Under the pieces are notes generated by a model that saw only the letters and a list, made by a program, of their open reading frames with translations, was not told the DNA's origin and did not search any database. Positions 1 to 6,132 of a DNA stretch of 11,021 nt are shown one piece after another. Origin of the DNA: an uncultured Bacteroidales bacterium (GTDB lineage Bacteria; Bacteroidota; Bacteroidia; Bacteroidales; WCHB1-69); contig CAMJPH010000081.1 of assembly GCA_946407715.1 (NCBI GenBank), positions 1 through 11,021 on the forward strand, read 5' to 3'. The translations under genes and the position numbers were made by a program. Position 1 is the stretch's first letter, and every line of letters begins with the position of its first letter.

Positions 1-1059
1 CACTCCTCGCCGACTTACGGCTGGGGTCACCCCGAGTGCACCACCCACGGCTGCAGCCATTACTGGGGTGTCTGGTGGGGCGAGCTGCCGTTCGAGATCT
101 GGTGGGAGAAAACAGGCCGCTTCATGACGGAATACGGTTTCCAGGCCTATCCGGAAATGTCGCTCTGGAACGCCTTCATCCCTGAAGGCGAACGCAAACT
201 GCAATCCCCGTCCATGCGCAACCACCAAAAGCATGGTCGCGGGGTGCCCATCATCCTGAAGGCGATGGAAGATCTGTATGGTTTCAAGGACACCAACGAT
301 CTCAATAAGTTCGTCTATATCAGCCAGTTAATACAGGCCGACGGCATCGCGCAGGCCATCGAGGCGCACCGCATCCAGCACGAGAAGTGCAGCGGCACAC
401 TTTTCTGGCAGTTGAACGACTGTTGGCCCGTGGTCTCCTGGAGTTGCATCGACGTGGCCGGGAATCCGAAAGCACTGTACTACCGCCTGCCGCAGCTGTA
501 CGCCAATGTAGCCGTTGCATCGCGCCACATCTCGCAGGACACCATCGAACTGTATCTGATCAACGACGGTTTGGAACCAGTAGGCGGCCTGTTCGAGTGG
601 TGCATTAGAACCATGGATGGCGAAATGGTCAATTCGGCGGGCGTGAGTGTCTCAACTTCCTCCAACAGCAGCGTCAGGGCTGCGGTGATGACTTTACCGA
701 AATCTGTGAAAAACGCTGGTGATGTTTTCGTGGAAGCCTGTTTCAAGCCCGAAAATGCCGAAACAGTCACATATTTGACCTATTTCGTGAAACCCAAGTT
801 TTTGAATCTGAATCCAACCCCTGTACAATATAGTGTTTCGTATTCCGACCATGCCGCTGAAATCAAGCTTTCTTCTAACGTCTTGAAAAAAAGTGTATTT
901 ATTGAAGAAACGCATGGTTACAAGGTCAATTATTCCGACAACTACTTCGATTTAAAGCCAGATGAAGAGATAATCGTAAAAGTTGATTATCCGCTGTTGG
1001 ATGAAAAGCCGTCATTCACAATACGCACATGGACACTATCATCGACTGCTGCACACTGA
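1..1059 (+). CDS. Beta-mannosidase, glycoside hydrolase family 2 (C-terminal part, 5' truncated by window)
   Basis: The frame is open from base 1 and runs for 352 residues to a TGA stop, so the gene begins upstream of the window. Residues 21-47 contain HYWGVWWGELPFE and then GRFMTEYGFQAYP. The latter matches the region of GH2 beta-mannosidases that holds the catalytic nucleophile, so Glu44 of this fragment (in TEYGFQ) is the likely nucleophile. The acid/base Glu would lie upstream and is not visible. Further on, LFWQLNDCWPVVSWSCID is the end of the TIM barrel. From about residue 170 the sequence becomes beta-rich and weakly conserved, as expected for the family's C-terminal Ig-like domains. 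The enzyme would release mannose from beta-mannosides and mannan oligosaccharides. Cell location cannot be judged without the N-terminus. It converges on mnmE. The assignment is strong for GH2 and good for mannosidase specificity. Confidence 0.88.
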   Translation, partial: HSSPTYGWGHPECTTHGCSHYWGVWWGELPFEIWWEKTGRFMTEYGFQAYPEMSLWNAFIPEGERKLQSPSMRNHQKHGRGVPIILKAMEDLYGFKDTNDLNKFVYISQLIQADGIAQAIEAHRIQHEKCSGTLFWQLNDCWPVVSWSCIDVAGNPKALYYRLPQLYANVAVASRHISQDTIELYLINDGLEPVGGLFEWCIRTMDGEMVNSAGVSVSTSSNSSVRAAVMTLPKSVKNAGDVFVEACFKPENAETVTYLTYFVKPKFLNLNPTPVQYSVSYSDHAAEIKLSSNVLKKSVFIEETHGYKVNYSDNYFDLKPDEEIIVKVDYPLLDEKPSFTIRTWTLSSTAAH

Positions 1060-1154
1060 AATGTGCGGGTGATGTAGTGTTTTGAGCAAAAAAGGCGGAA
1101 AATACACGTATTGATGTCACGATTCGCTGTGGAGAGCTTCCGTAACGCATGGAT

Positions 1155-1189
1155 TTCTGTATCCGCTGTCATCATTTCCCGATACAGAA
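1155..1189 (-). other. Inverted repeat over the mnmE stop codon
   Basis: TTCTGTATC (1155-1163) and GATACAGAA (1181-1189) are perfect 9-bp arms with a 17-nt loop. On the minus strand the first arm encodes Phe-Cys-Ile of the invariant MnmE tail and the stop lies in the loop. No T-run follows on the minus strand, so it is not a standard intrinsic terminator. It may still stabilise the 3' end of the message. Confidence 0.5.
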
Positions 1190-2536
1190 TTTTCCAAAAA
1201 TATTGTTGAGGATGTCGTCAGAGGAGATAGTGCCGGTGAGCTCACCTAAGTCGTGCAGGGCCATGCGCACATCCTCGGCAACCAAGTCTGTCGGCATTTG
1301 GTTTTGCAGACCGTTTTGGGTTTTCTCGATGGAGGTGAGGATGCCGTTCAGCAACGCCTGGTGACGTTCGCTGGTCAGCAGGGTGATGTCCTGGATGTGG
1401 TTCTCTTTCACGAACGAATCAATCTCTTTAAGTACTAATTCAAGATTTTTCCTTTTTTTAGCGGAAATATAAATGGCTTTTTCGATGGGATTGGATGAAT
1501 CTGAAAGCAAATCGGCTTTGTTTCCGATTAAAATGACTTTTTTGTCATCCAATGTGATTGAATCCGTTATTTTGGACAATTCCGATTCGATTTCTTGACT
1601 GTTTTTTCGTGCATCTGTGATCCATAGGATAATGGCGGCCTTGCGAATTGTGTCGAAGGCGCGTTCGATGCCGATGCGCTCAATGGTGTCGCCGGATTCG
1701 TGGATGCCGGCGGTGTCGATGAACCTGAACAGGGTTCCGTTGAGGGTGAAAGTGTCCTCAATGGTGTCACGGGTGGTGCCGGGAATGTCAGACACGATGG
1801 CGCGCTCGTGTTGAAGCAGCGCATTCAGCAGGGTTGATTTCCCGACATTGGGCTCGCCCACGATGGCCACAGGGATGCCGTTTTTCAGCATCGTTCCCCA
1901 TTTGTAGCTTTGCAACAGTTGGTTTACTTCCGTTTTAATATGTCCGAGCAGGTTGAGTAGGGTGGTGCGGTCGGCGAATTCCACTTCCTCTTCGCTGAAG
2001 TCGAGTTCCAGCTCTAACAAGGATGCCATTTGCAGAAGCTCTTCTCGCAAAAGGGCCATCTTGCCGGACAGTTCGCCCTGCAGCTGCCTCATGGCGGCGT
2101 GGTGCGCGGTCTCCGACTGCGCCTCGATAAGGTCAGCGATGGCCTCCGCCTGCGGTAGATCCAGCTTCCCGTTGAGGAAGGCCCGCTGCGTGAACTCGCC
2201 CGGAGCGGCCATTCTGCAGCCGTTGGCAATCAGTAACTCAATGATTCTCTGTTGGATATACACAGACCCGTGACAGCTGATCTCCACCACATCCTCGCCC
2301 GTAAACGAGTGCGGCGTGGCGAACTTTGTCACCACGACTTGATCGATGAGATCTCTTTTTTCGTTGGAAAAATCGTATAAAGGCGCAAATTTTGCATAAT
2401 TCGGTTCTAATTCAGCGAAGATAGATTTCTCCGAAAAAAGCAATCCGGCAATCCCGAACGCTTCCGGTCCGGAGATTCGGATCATCGCCGTGGCACCGAG
2501 GCCTGCGGGCGTCGCGATTGCGCATATAGTGTTCAT
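1172..2536 (-). CDS. mnmE: tRNA uridine-5-carboxymethylaminomethyl(34) synthesis GTPase MnmE
   Basis: This 454-residue protein has the full MnmE layout. Residues 1-120 are the N-terminal tetrahydrofolate-binding domain (starts MNTICAIATPAG, with GEDVVEISCHG). A helical domain follows, with the G domain inserted into it. G motifs are visible: GEPNVGKS (227-234), DIPGTTRDT (250-258, K-loop/G2 region), DTAG (274-277), NKAD (339-342) and SAK (358-360). The protein ends in FCIGK with the conserved Cys451. With MnmG it installs the cmnm5 group on the wobble uridine of certain tRNAs in the cytoplasm. The length is normal and the ATG at 2536 gives the family N-terminus. It lies 31 nt downstream of tsaC on the same strand, so the two are probably co-transcribed. 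No frame damage is seen. Confidence 0.97.
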   Translation of the reverse strand: MNTICAIATPAGLGATAMIRISGPEAFGIAGLLFSEKSIFAELEPNYAKFAPLYDFSNEKRDLIDQVVVTKFATPHSFTGEDVVEISCHGSVYIQQRIIELLIANGCRMAAPGEFTQRAFLNGKLDLPQAEAIADLIEAQSETAHHAAMRQLQGELSGKMALLREELLQMASLLELELDFSEEEVEFADRTTLLNLLGHIKTEVNQLLQSYKWGTMLKNGIPVAIVGEPNVGKSTLLNALLQHERAIVSDIPGTTRDTIEDTFTLNGTLFRFIDTAGIHESGDTIERIGIERAFDTIRKAAIILWITDARKNSQEIESELSKITDSITLDDKKVILIGNKADLLSDSSNPIEKAIYISAKKRKNLELVLKEIDSFVKENHIQDITLLTSERHQALLNGILTSIEKTQNGLQNQMPTDLVAEDVRMALHDLGELTGTISSDDILNNIFGKFCIGK

Positions 2537-2549
2537 AGTCGTGGTGGTG

Positions 2550-2570
2550 TCAACTGCTAACTGCTAACTA
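2550..2570. repeat. Heptamer array A (3 units), between mnmE and tsaC
   Basis: Three units in direct tandem on the + strand: TCAACTG, CTAACTG, CTAACTA. The last three bases (2568-2570) are the tsaC stop codon (TAG on the minus strand). It shares the 7-bp period and the TAACTG core with the array at 8203-8237. Confidence 0.75.
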
Positions 2571-3185
2571 AAGTAAAGAAACGTCTCCCTTTCCCTCACG
2601 CACAATCTCAATCCCACCGCCAGTACAATCGACCACCGTAGAGGGCGTGTTGTCGCCGTAACCGCCGTCGATGACGATATCGACCAAGTCGCCGTAGCGT
2701 TCGTAGATGAGTTCGGGGTCGGTGGTGTATTCGATCACCTCGTCGTCGTCCTTCACGGAGGTGGAGAGGATGGGATGGCCGAGTTGCCGCACGATTTCGC
2801 GGATGATGTTGTTGTCGGGAATACGGATGCCGATGGTCTTCTTGTGGCTCTGCAGCAGTTTCGGCACGCTGTTGTTGGCTTCGAGGATGAAGGTGAATGG
2901 TCCGGGCAGCACCCGCTTCATCGTCTTGAAAACACTGTTGTCCAACGGCTTGGTGTAGTCCGAAAGGTTGCTCATGTCATGACAGATGAATGTCAGTGCG
3001 TCTTTCTTCTTTTTCTCGCCAAGGATGGAGATAATACGCTCAATGCTCTTCTGCTTGAAGATGTCACAACCGATGCCGTATATCGTGTCGGTCGGGTAAA
3101 TGACGATGCCGCCGTCTTGCAAACACTCCACCACGGTGTTCACCGCCTTCGGATTCGGATTTTCAGGGTATATTTTCAACAACAT
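2568..3185 (-). CDS. tsaC: L-threonylcarbamoyladenylate synthase, YrdC/TsaC type
   Basis: The product is 205 residues when started at the ATG at 3185 (MLLKIYPENPNPK), which matches the usual Bacteroidota N-terminus. A longer reading frame up to 3254 adds 23 residues of unlike composition and runs towards a repeat array, so I reject it. YrdC-fold landmarks are PTDTIYG (31-37), the basic run KKKKDALTF (58-66), KTIGIRIPD (116-124), STS (141-143) and PSTVVD (181-186). It makes threonylcarbamoyl-AMP from Thr, bicarbonate and ATP, the first step of the t6A37 modification of ANN-decoding tRNAs. It lacks the C-terminal Sua5 domain, so it is the short class. It precedes mnmE in an apparent tRNA-modification operon. 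A weak CATCTTTG box at 3227-3234 (minus) is one base from the TAnnTTTG consensus and might serve as its promoter. Confidence 0.93.
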   Translation of the reverse strand: MLLKIYPENPNPKAVNTVVECLQDGGIVIYPTDTIYGIGCDIFKQKSIERIISILGEKKKKDALTFICHDMSNLSDYTKPLDNSVFKTMKRVLPGPFTFILEANNSVPKLLQSHKKTIGIRIPDNNIIREIVRQLGHPILSTSVKDDDEVIEYTTDPELIYERYGDLVDIVIDGGYGDNTPSTVVDCTGGGIEIVREGKGDVSLL

Positions 3186-3250
3186 GTTCCGATTTTTTTT
3201 GTCTATATCAACTCTTGTTTGATTCTCAAAGATGGCAGTTTCGCATCTGT

Positions 3251-3279
3251 TCACTGATCACTATTCACTGCTCACTAAC
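3251..3279. repeat. Heptamer array B (4 units), between ffs and tsaC
   Basis: Four units in tandem on the + strand: TCACTGA, TCACTAT, TCACTGC, TCACTAA. The unit differs from array A by C for A at the second position, while the 7-bp period is kept. It lies just past the T-rich end of the SRP RNA gene. Confidence 0.75.
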
Positions 3280-3291
3280 AAAAACAAAGAA
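3275..3291 (-). terminator. T-rich tract ending the SRP RNA gene
   Basis: On the minus strand the closing stem of the SRP RNA (CTTACCC) is followed at once by TTCTTTGTTTTTGTT. The stem plus this T-rich tract forms a plausible intrinsic terminator that would separate ffs from tsaC. Confidence 0.55.
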
Positions 3292-3390
3292 GGGTAAGCG
3301 ACTTATATCGCATCGCTACAACCTTAATGCCCTTGCTACATTCCTGTCCTGGGGGAGTTATAAGGGAGCAGATCGTATAAGACTTACCCG
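3290..3390 (-). ncRNA. ffs: Signal recognition particle RNA, bacterial small (4.5S) type
   Basis: Read on the minus strand, the RNA opens with GGGTAAG (3383-3389) and closes with CTTACCC (3292-3298). A second pairing, CTTATA/TATAAG, lies inside these, giving a rod of about 100 nt. The apical part is diagnostic of SRP helix 8. CAGG (3348-3351), ACA (3345-3347), GGAA tetraloop (3341-3344), TGT (3338-3340) and AGCA (3334-3337) correspond to E. coli CAGG-UCC-GGAA-GGA-AGCA. This is the binding site for the Ffh M domain, so the RNA works with Ffh and FtsY in co-translational membrane targeting. A TAnnTTTG box ends 4 nt upstream of the predicted 5' end and a T-rich tract follows the 3' end. Exact ends are uncertain by a few bases. 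The identity rests on secondary structure and motif, and I am fairly sure of it. Confidence 0.88.
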
Positions 3391-3393
3391 CTG

Positions 3394-3401
3394 CAAAAAT
3401 A
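3394..3401 (-). promoter_or_regulatory. -7 box (TATTTTTG) for ffs
   Basis: TATTTTTG on the minus strand fits the Bacteroidota -7 consensus TAnnTTTG. It would put transcription start near 3388-3390, exactly at the first base pair of the SRP RNA. The flanking 14 bases (ctgcaaaaatacaa on +) are identical to those at the hup promoter. No clear -33 TTG is found at 19 nt. Confidence 0.65.
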
Positions 3402-3422
3402 CAATTTTTTCGATTCTGTCGG

Positions 3423-4844
3423 CTAGTAGCCCAAAATTTTCAGCATCGACTTGTAACTCTGCTCTTTAGCGAACAGTTTGGTGCATAATTCTCCCTCTTC
3501 ATCACGGTAAATGATGATGTGTTTTGGCGCGGGAGTCATGCAGTGCTGTATTCCGCCGTAACCGCCGAGGGCATCCTGATAGGCGCCGGTGTTGAACAGA
3601 CCTATATATTGTATGTCCTCAGGGCTGTCTCCTGCAGGATAGTTGGCGGAGTCGATTTGCGGGAGGAAGACGGCGTTCAGGTGCGAGTCGGAGTTGTAGT
3701 AGTCGTGGCTGTCGCAGGTGAGGCCGCCGAGGAAGACTCGCTCGTAGGCTTTGTCCCAGTTGTTGATGGCCAAGATGATGAACTGCTGGTTGATAGCCCA
3801 GGTGTCGGGTAGGGTAGTCATGAAAGAGCTGTCGATCATGTTCCACAACTCCCTGTCGTTCTGACGTTTCTGTTGCAACACGGAGAAGAGTGCGGCACTG
3901 GCCTCGCCCACGGTGAACGATCCGAATTCAGTGAAGATGTCGGGCTCCTGCACGCCCTCACGGTCGCAGATGATCTTGATCTGGGCGATGATCTCCTCAG
4001 CCATGTACTCGTAGTCGTAGTCGAAGGAGAGCGAGTTCTTGATGGGGAAGCCGCCGCCGATGTTCAGGGAATCCAGCTCGGGACATATCTTCTTGAGGTC
4101 GCAGTAGAGGTTCACGCACTTGGTGAGCTCGTTCCAGTAGTAGGCGGTGTCCTGGATGCCCGTGTTGATGAAGAAGTGGAGCATCTTCAGCTCGTAGTTG
4201 GGATTGTTCTTGATCTTCTCGCGATAAAACGGAATCACATCGTTGTAGCGGATGCCAAGGCGCGAGGTGTAGAACTCGAACCGCGGCTCTTCTTCGGAGG
4301 CGATGCGGATGCCGACCTTGCATTTCGTGTTGATTTTCTTCTGCGCAAGCAAGTCAAATTCCTTCTTGCTGTCGAAAACAGGAATGGTGTTTATGTATCC
4401 TTTGTTCAGAATATCCACGATGTTGTCAATGTAAATCTGCCGCTTGAAGCCGTTGCAGATAATGTAGTTCTCCTTGTCGAAAAGCCCCTGTTCATGCAGC
4501 GTTTCGATCAAATTGATGTCAAAAGCGGATGAAGTTTCGATATGTACGTCGTTTTTCAGCACCTCCGACATCACAAACTCGAAATGGTTACTTTTGGTAC
4601 AGTAGCAATAGTGGTAACTGCCTCTGTAGTCGGCTTTTGCGATGGCCACGTTGAACCATCTCTTCGCCTTCTGGATATTGGCGGAGATCTTCGGCAGATA
4701 GGTGATTTTCAGCGGGGTTCCGTACTGTTTGATGATGTCCATCAACGGTACTTCGTTGAATAACAGATTGTTGTCTTCTACGTTAAACTCTTCCTGCGGA
4801 AAGTCGTAGGTTTGTGAAATCAGGTCGATGTACTTGGTTTTCAT
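3423..4844 (-). CDS. speA: Arginine decarboxylase, short Bacteroidota type (PLP fold III)
   Basis: The product is 473 residues from the ATG at 4844 (MKTKYIDLISQTYDFPQEEF), a start typical of the Bacteroidota family. The frame stays open up to 5033, but the added residues come from the AT-rich control region and a hairpin, so I do not include them. Fold-III decarboxylase landmarks are YCYCTKSNH (Lys84 as the likely PLP Schiff-base lysine), the phosphate-binding loop GGGFP (263-267), TEFGSF (305-310), the catalytic Cys-Asp pair in GLTCDSHD (377-378) and FNTGAYQ (417-423). It would convert arginine to agmatine, the first step of the agmatine/N-carbamoylputrescine route to polyamines. It is shorter than the roughly 630-660 residue enterobacterial SpeA. 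Substrate is inferred from family resemblance. Ornithine or diaminopimelate decarboxylases share the fold but differ in these motifs. Confidence 0.85.
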   Translation of the reverse strand: MKTKYIDLISQTYDFPQEEFNVEDNNLLFNEVPLMDIIKQYGTPLKITYLPKISANIQKAKRWFNVAIAKADYRGSYHYCYCTKSNHFEFVMSEVLKNDVHIETSSAFDINLIETLHEQGLFDKENYIICNGFKRQIYIDNIVDILNKGYINTIPVFDSKKEFDLLAQKKINTKCKVGIRIASEEEPRFEFYTSRLGIRYNDVIPFYREKIKNNPNYELKMLHFFINTGIQDTAYYWNELTKCVNLYCDLKKICPELDSLNIGGGFPIKNSLSFDYDYEYMAEEIIAQIKIICDREGVQEPDIFTEFGSFTVGEASAALFSVLQQKRQNDRELWNMIDSSFMTTLPDTWAINQQFIILAINNWDKAYERVFLGGLTCDSHDYYNSDSHLNAVFLPQIDSANYPAGDSPEDIQYIGLFNTGAYQDALGGYGGIQHCMTPAPKHIIIYRDEEGELCTKLFAKEQSYKSMLKILGY

Positions 4845-4872
4845 CCTTTGGGGTTTTGAAATTAAAATGCCG

Positions 4873-4880
4873 CAAAAGTA
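4873..4880 (-). promoter_or_regulatory. -7 box (TACTTTTG) for arginine decarboxylase
   Basis: TACTTTTG on the minus strand matches TAnnTTTG and lies 28 bases upstream of the start codon, giving a very short leader. No TTG occurs at the usual 19-nt spacing. The -33 position instead falls in the middle of the inverted repeat 4896-4921. Confidence 0.55.
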
Positions 4881-4895
4881 TATAAAAAAACAATA

Positions 4896-4921
4896 CGGAT
4901 TCGAATAAAATTTCAAATCCG
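4896..4921. promoter_or_regulatory. Operator-like inverted repeat over the -33 position of speA
   Basis: CGGATTCGAA (4896-4905) and TTCAAATCCG (4912-4921) form a 10-bp inverted repeat with one mismatch and a 6-nt spacer. It covers where the -33 element of the speA promoter would lie. This is the usual geometry of a repressor site, but no regulator is known here. Confidence 0.45.
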
Positions 4922-4947
4922 AATGAGTTAAATTGGTAAAAAAAAAT

Positions 4948-4995
4948 GGATTTGAAAGAGTTGGATTTTTAGAATCAACCAACTCCAGCAAATCC
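4948..4995. promoter_or_regulatory. Two-part inverted repeat in the divergent speA/tRNA-Leu region
   Basis: GGATTTG (4948-4954) pairs with CAAATCC (4989-4995), and GAGTTGG (4958-4964) with CCAACTC (4979-4985). Each pair is perfect. They are separated by a symmetric 3x3 internal loop and close a 14-nt apical loop. The outer arm repeats the GGATTTG core of the inverted repeat at 4896-4921. It may be a second operator or a hairpin. No gene ends nearby, so a terminator role is unlikely. Confidence 0.45.
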
Positions 4996-5071
4996 GGATA
5001 TCGTTTTGACAATTTTATTTTAATAATTTTCAATTATGATTCGATCTGCTTCTTTGTTTTGGAAAAAAGTG

Positions 5072-5079
5072 TATTTTTG
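5072..5079 (+). promoter_or_regulatory. -7 box (TATTTTTG) for tRNA-Leu
   Basis: TATTTTTG on the + strand matches TAnnTTTG and ends 12 bases before the mature 5' end of tRNA-Leu, leaving a short 5' leader for RNase P. A -33 TTG at the usual spacing is not clear (TTC at 5050-5052). Confidence 0.55.
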
Positions 5080-5091
5080 CCACTCGATTTT

Positions 5092-5172
5092 GCGGATGTG
5101 GCGTAATGGTAGCCGCGCCAGACTTAGGATCTGGTGGCGAAAGCCGTGGGGGTTCGAGTCCCCCCATCCGCA
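5092..5172 (+). tRNA. tRNA-Leu, anticodon UAG
   Basis: The acceptor arms are GCGGATG (5092-5098) and CATCCGC (5165-5171), with discriminator A at 5172. The anticodon stem CCAGA/TCTGG closes the loop CTTAGGA, giving anticodon TAG, which reads CUN leucine codons. A class II variable arm (TGGCGAAAGCCG) sits between the anticodon and T arms, as required for tRNA-Leu. The T arm is GGGGG-TTCGAGT-CCCCC. CCA is not encoded (ACG follows), so the nucleotidyltransferase must add it. No second copy of the 3' end was seen in the window, so there is no sign of an integrated element using this tRNA as attachment site. Confidence 0.96.
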
Positions 5173-5182
5173 CGATTAATTC

Positions 5183-5207
5183 GCAGTCAGCAGTCAGCAA
5201 TTGGCGA
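5183..5207. repeat. Heptamer array C (2 perfect units and a decayed third)
   Basis: GCAGTCA, GCAGTCA and GCAATTG follow in tandem, 11 nt after tRNA-Leu. Read on the minus strand the unit is TGACTGC, the third variant (with G) of the TNACTGC pattern seen in arrays A, B and E. Confidence 0.6.
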
Positions 5208-5324
5208 CAGAAAAGTTCCATTTGCTCATTTTGCAAAATCCGAAATTCGCAGAAATATCCGATTCGCCGCCGATTTTTCAATTCTCAACGCTATGTTGTT
5301 TTCAGGTTTCAAAGCATAAAAATA

Positions 5325-5352
5325 GTCTAAGTCATTTGTCTATGTCTAAGTC
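5325..5352. repeat. Short direct repeat GTCTAAGTC
   Basis: GTCTAAGTC occurs at 5325-5333 and 5344-5352, 19 bp apart, with a near copy GTCTATGTC at 5338-5346. The surrounding DNA is AT-rich. Function is unknown. Confidence 0.4.
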
Positions 5353-5495
5353 TTAGTTTGTCTTATAATTTATATTATGTTAAATAGGATATTCTGGACT
5401 CCTACTCTTATCGGTTTGTTTCACGTTGTTTCTTTATGGCGAGTTGACGTTGCTATGGAGGCATCTGCGTACTACTTGTTTTATTTTGGGCGAGC

Positions 5496-5585
5496 CGGCG
5501 CGGCAACCACCATTTCCCATTACCGTCCCGAGCTCCCCCTCAATAACCTATAACCCATAACCGATAACCATTTGATGCCGCGCCG
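5496..5585. repeat. Inverted repeat 1 (10-bp arms, 70-nt loop)
   Basis: CGGCGCGGCA (5496-5505) and TGCCGCGCCG (5576-5585) are perfect inverted copies. The loop holds the heptamer array at 5542-5569. A GC-only arm of this length is unlikely by chance in DNA of this composition. Confidence 0.6.
5542..5569. repeat. Heptamer array D (4 units)
   Basis: AATAACC, TATAACC, CATAACC and GATAACC run in tandem. Only the first base changes from unit to unit (A, T, C, G) while ATAACC is constant. The period matches the other four arrays although the unit is different. Confidence 0.75.
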
Positions 5586-5606
5586 TCGGGCTTTTCGCTC
5601 CAATGT

Positions 5607-5706
5607 TTTCACCATTCCGCGAGACGCACAGCGTCGAGCGGAATCTCCGTCTCGTCAGGGCACGAACCATCGTTAAACGAACCTCCCGTCCTGCGGAATG
5701 GTGAAA
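5607..5706. repeat. Inverted repeat 2 (14-bp arms, 72-nt loop)
   Basis: TTTCACCATTCCGC (5607-5620) and GCGGAATGGTGAAA (5693-5706) are perfect inverted copies. Inside the loop CGAGACG (5620-5626) can pair with CGTCTCG (5648-5654). As an alternative, GACGC (5623-5627) can pair with GCGTC (5631-5635). The motif CGAACC is also repeated directly. The arrangement would give a long branched stem in single-stranded DNA or RNA. Confidence 0.65.
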
Positions 5707-5823
5707 CAATTTCCGCTGCAATCCCTCTCGCACGCCCGTCCGACACCTTCCACCCATTTCGCGGCGAACCATCCGATCCCCTCGCCCGATACACTCCCCC
5801 GCGCCGCGAACCTTGTATCCGCA

Positions 5824-5840
5824 CCATCAACCGATGATGG
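5824..5840. other. Tight hairpin CCATCA/TGATGG
   Basis: CCATCA (5824-5829) and TGATGG (5835-5840) are perfect 6-bp arms around a 5-nt loop. This is one of several local stems in the structured intergenic stretch. Confidence 0.4.
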
Positions 5841-5862
5841 GCTCCGTACTCATATCCAGCTA

Positions 5863-5900
5863 CAGACATGCAACCGCTAACACGGTTGTCTGGGCGCCCA
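5863..5900. other. Hairpin CAACCG/CGGTTG followed by a 10-bp palindrome
   Basis: CAACCG (5871-5876) pairs with CGGTTG (5883-5888) around a 6-nt loop. The stem is extended by CAGA (5863-5866) with TCTG (5889-5892) across a 4-nt bulge. The next bases, TGGGCGCCCA (5891-5900), are a perfect palindrome sharing two bases with the stem. Confidence 0.5.
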
Positions 5901-5944
5901 CACAGCGTTGCCGCACGTCCCCGAGATATATCCCGCCACCACCA

Positions 5945-6038
5945 TTCCGTTTGGCCTCCCTCCCCTACCGAAAGCACCACACATTGCCGAAACCCACTTT
6001 GCCAACGGAAAAGCGAAGCCTTGCCCGGCCAAATGGAA
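5945..6038. repeat. Inverted repeat 3 (12-bp arms, 70-nt loop)
   Basis: TTCCGTTTGGCC (5945-5956) and GGCCAAATGGAA (6027-6038) pair over 12 positions. The one non-Watson-Crick pair would be G-U in RNA read from the + strand but C-A in RNA from the minus strand. That weakly favours + strand transcription if this is an RNA. Confidence 0.5.
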
Positions 6039-6044
6039 CCTGCG

Positions 6045-6113
6045 ACCCGCAAGGGCTGGAAGAAACGGAACACGCCCAACTGCGAGGATGCAGTTGTCCC
6101 CATACCCGCAAGG
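6045..6113. repeat. Direct repeat ACCCGCAAGG with hairpin between
   Basis: ACCCGCAAGG occurs at 6045-6054 and 6104-6113. Between the copies CAACTGC (6077-6083) and GCAGTTG (6090-6096) form a perfect 7-bp hairpin with a 6-nt loop. This marks the nuclease-side edge of the structured stretch. Confidence 0.5.
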
Positions 6114-6132
6114 ACATAACTTATCAAAAAAC

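Larger units (their letters stand above)
5173..6132. other. About 960 bases without a convincing protein gene; structured and C-rich on the + strand
   Basis: This stretch separates tRNA-Leu (+) from the nuclease gene (-). The first half (to about 5490) is of ordinary composition and holds a heptamer array and a short direct repeat. From about 5490 to 6115 the + strand is visibly rich in C. It contains three large inverted repeats, several tight hairpins and a perfect 10-bp palindrome. Long open frames overlap each other here on both strands (for example 5609-6127 minus and 5908-6267 plus). None shows a fold or motif I recognise, and the plus one runs into the nuclease gene. It could be a structured RNA, a decayed mobile element or a Bacteroidales repeat. 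I could not match it to RNase P RNA, tmRNA or 6S RNA. Confidence 0.5.

Noticed and set aside
3186..3254. A 23-residue N-terminal extension of tsaC
   Set aside because: The family N-terminus starts at the internal ATG (3185), and the extension has unlike composition.
3873..4532. A 219-codon + strand frame opposite arginine decarboxylase
   Set aside because: It is antisense to the conserved PLP enzyme. The Val/Asp/Leu-rich translation is typical of a mirror frame.
4845..5033. A 63-residue N-terminal extension of arginine decarboxylase
   Set aside because: It reads through the -7 box and the inverted repeats. The family start is at 4844.
5140..5172. tRNA-Leu 3' end as an attachment site of an integrated element
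   Set aside because: I saw no second copy of the tRNA 3' end downstream in the window and no integrase gene.
5030..5330. Short frames running through tRNA-Leu on both strands
   Set aside because: They cross a confident tRNA and a repeat array. There is no protein signal.
5173..6132. RNase P RNA, tmRNA or 6S RNA in the structured stretch
   Set aside because: I looked for the RNase P core GAGGAAAGTCC, the tmRNA tRNA-like end and a 6S-like single rod, and found none on either strand.
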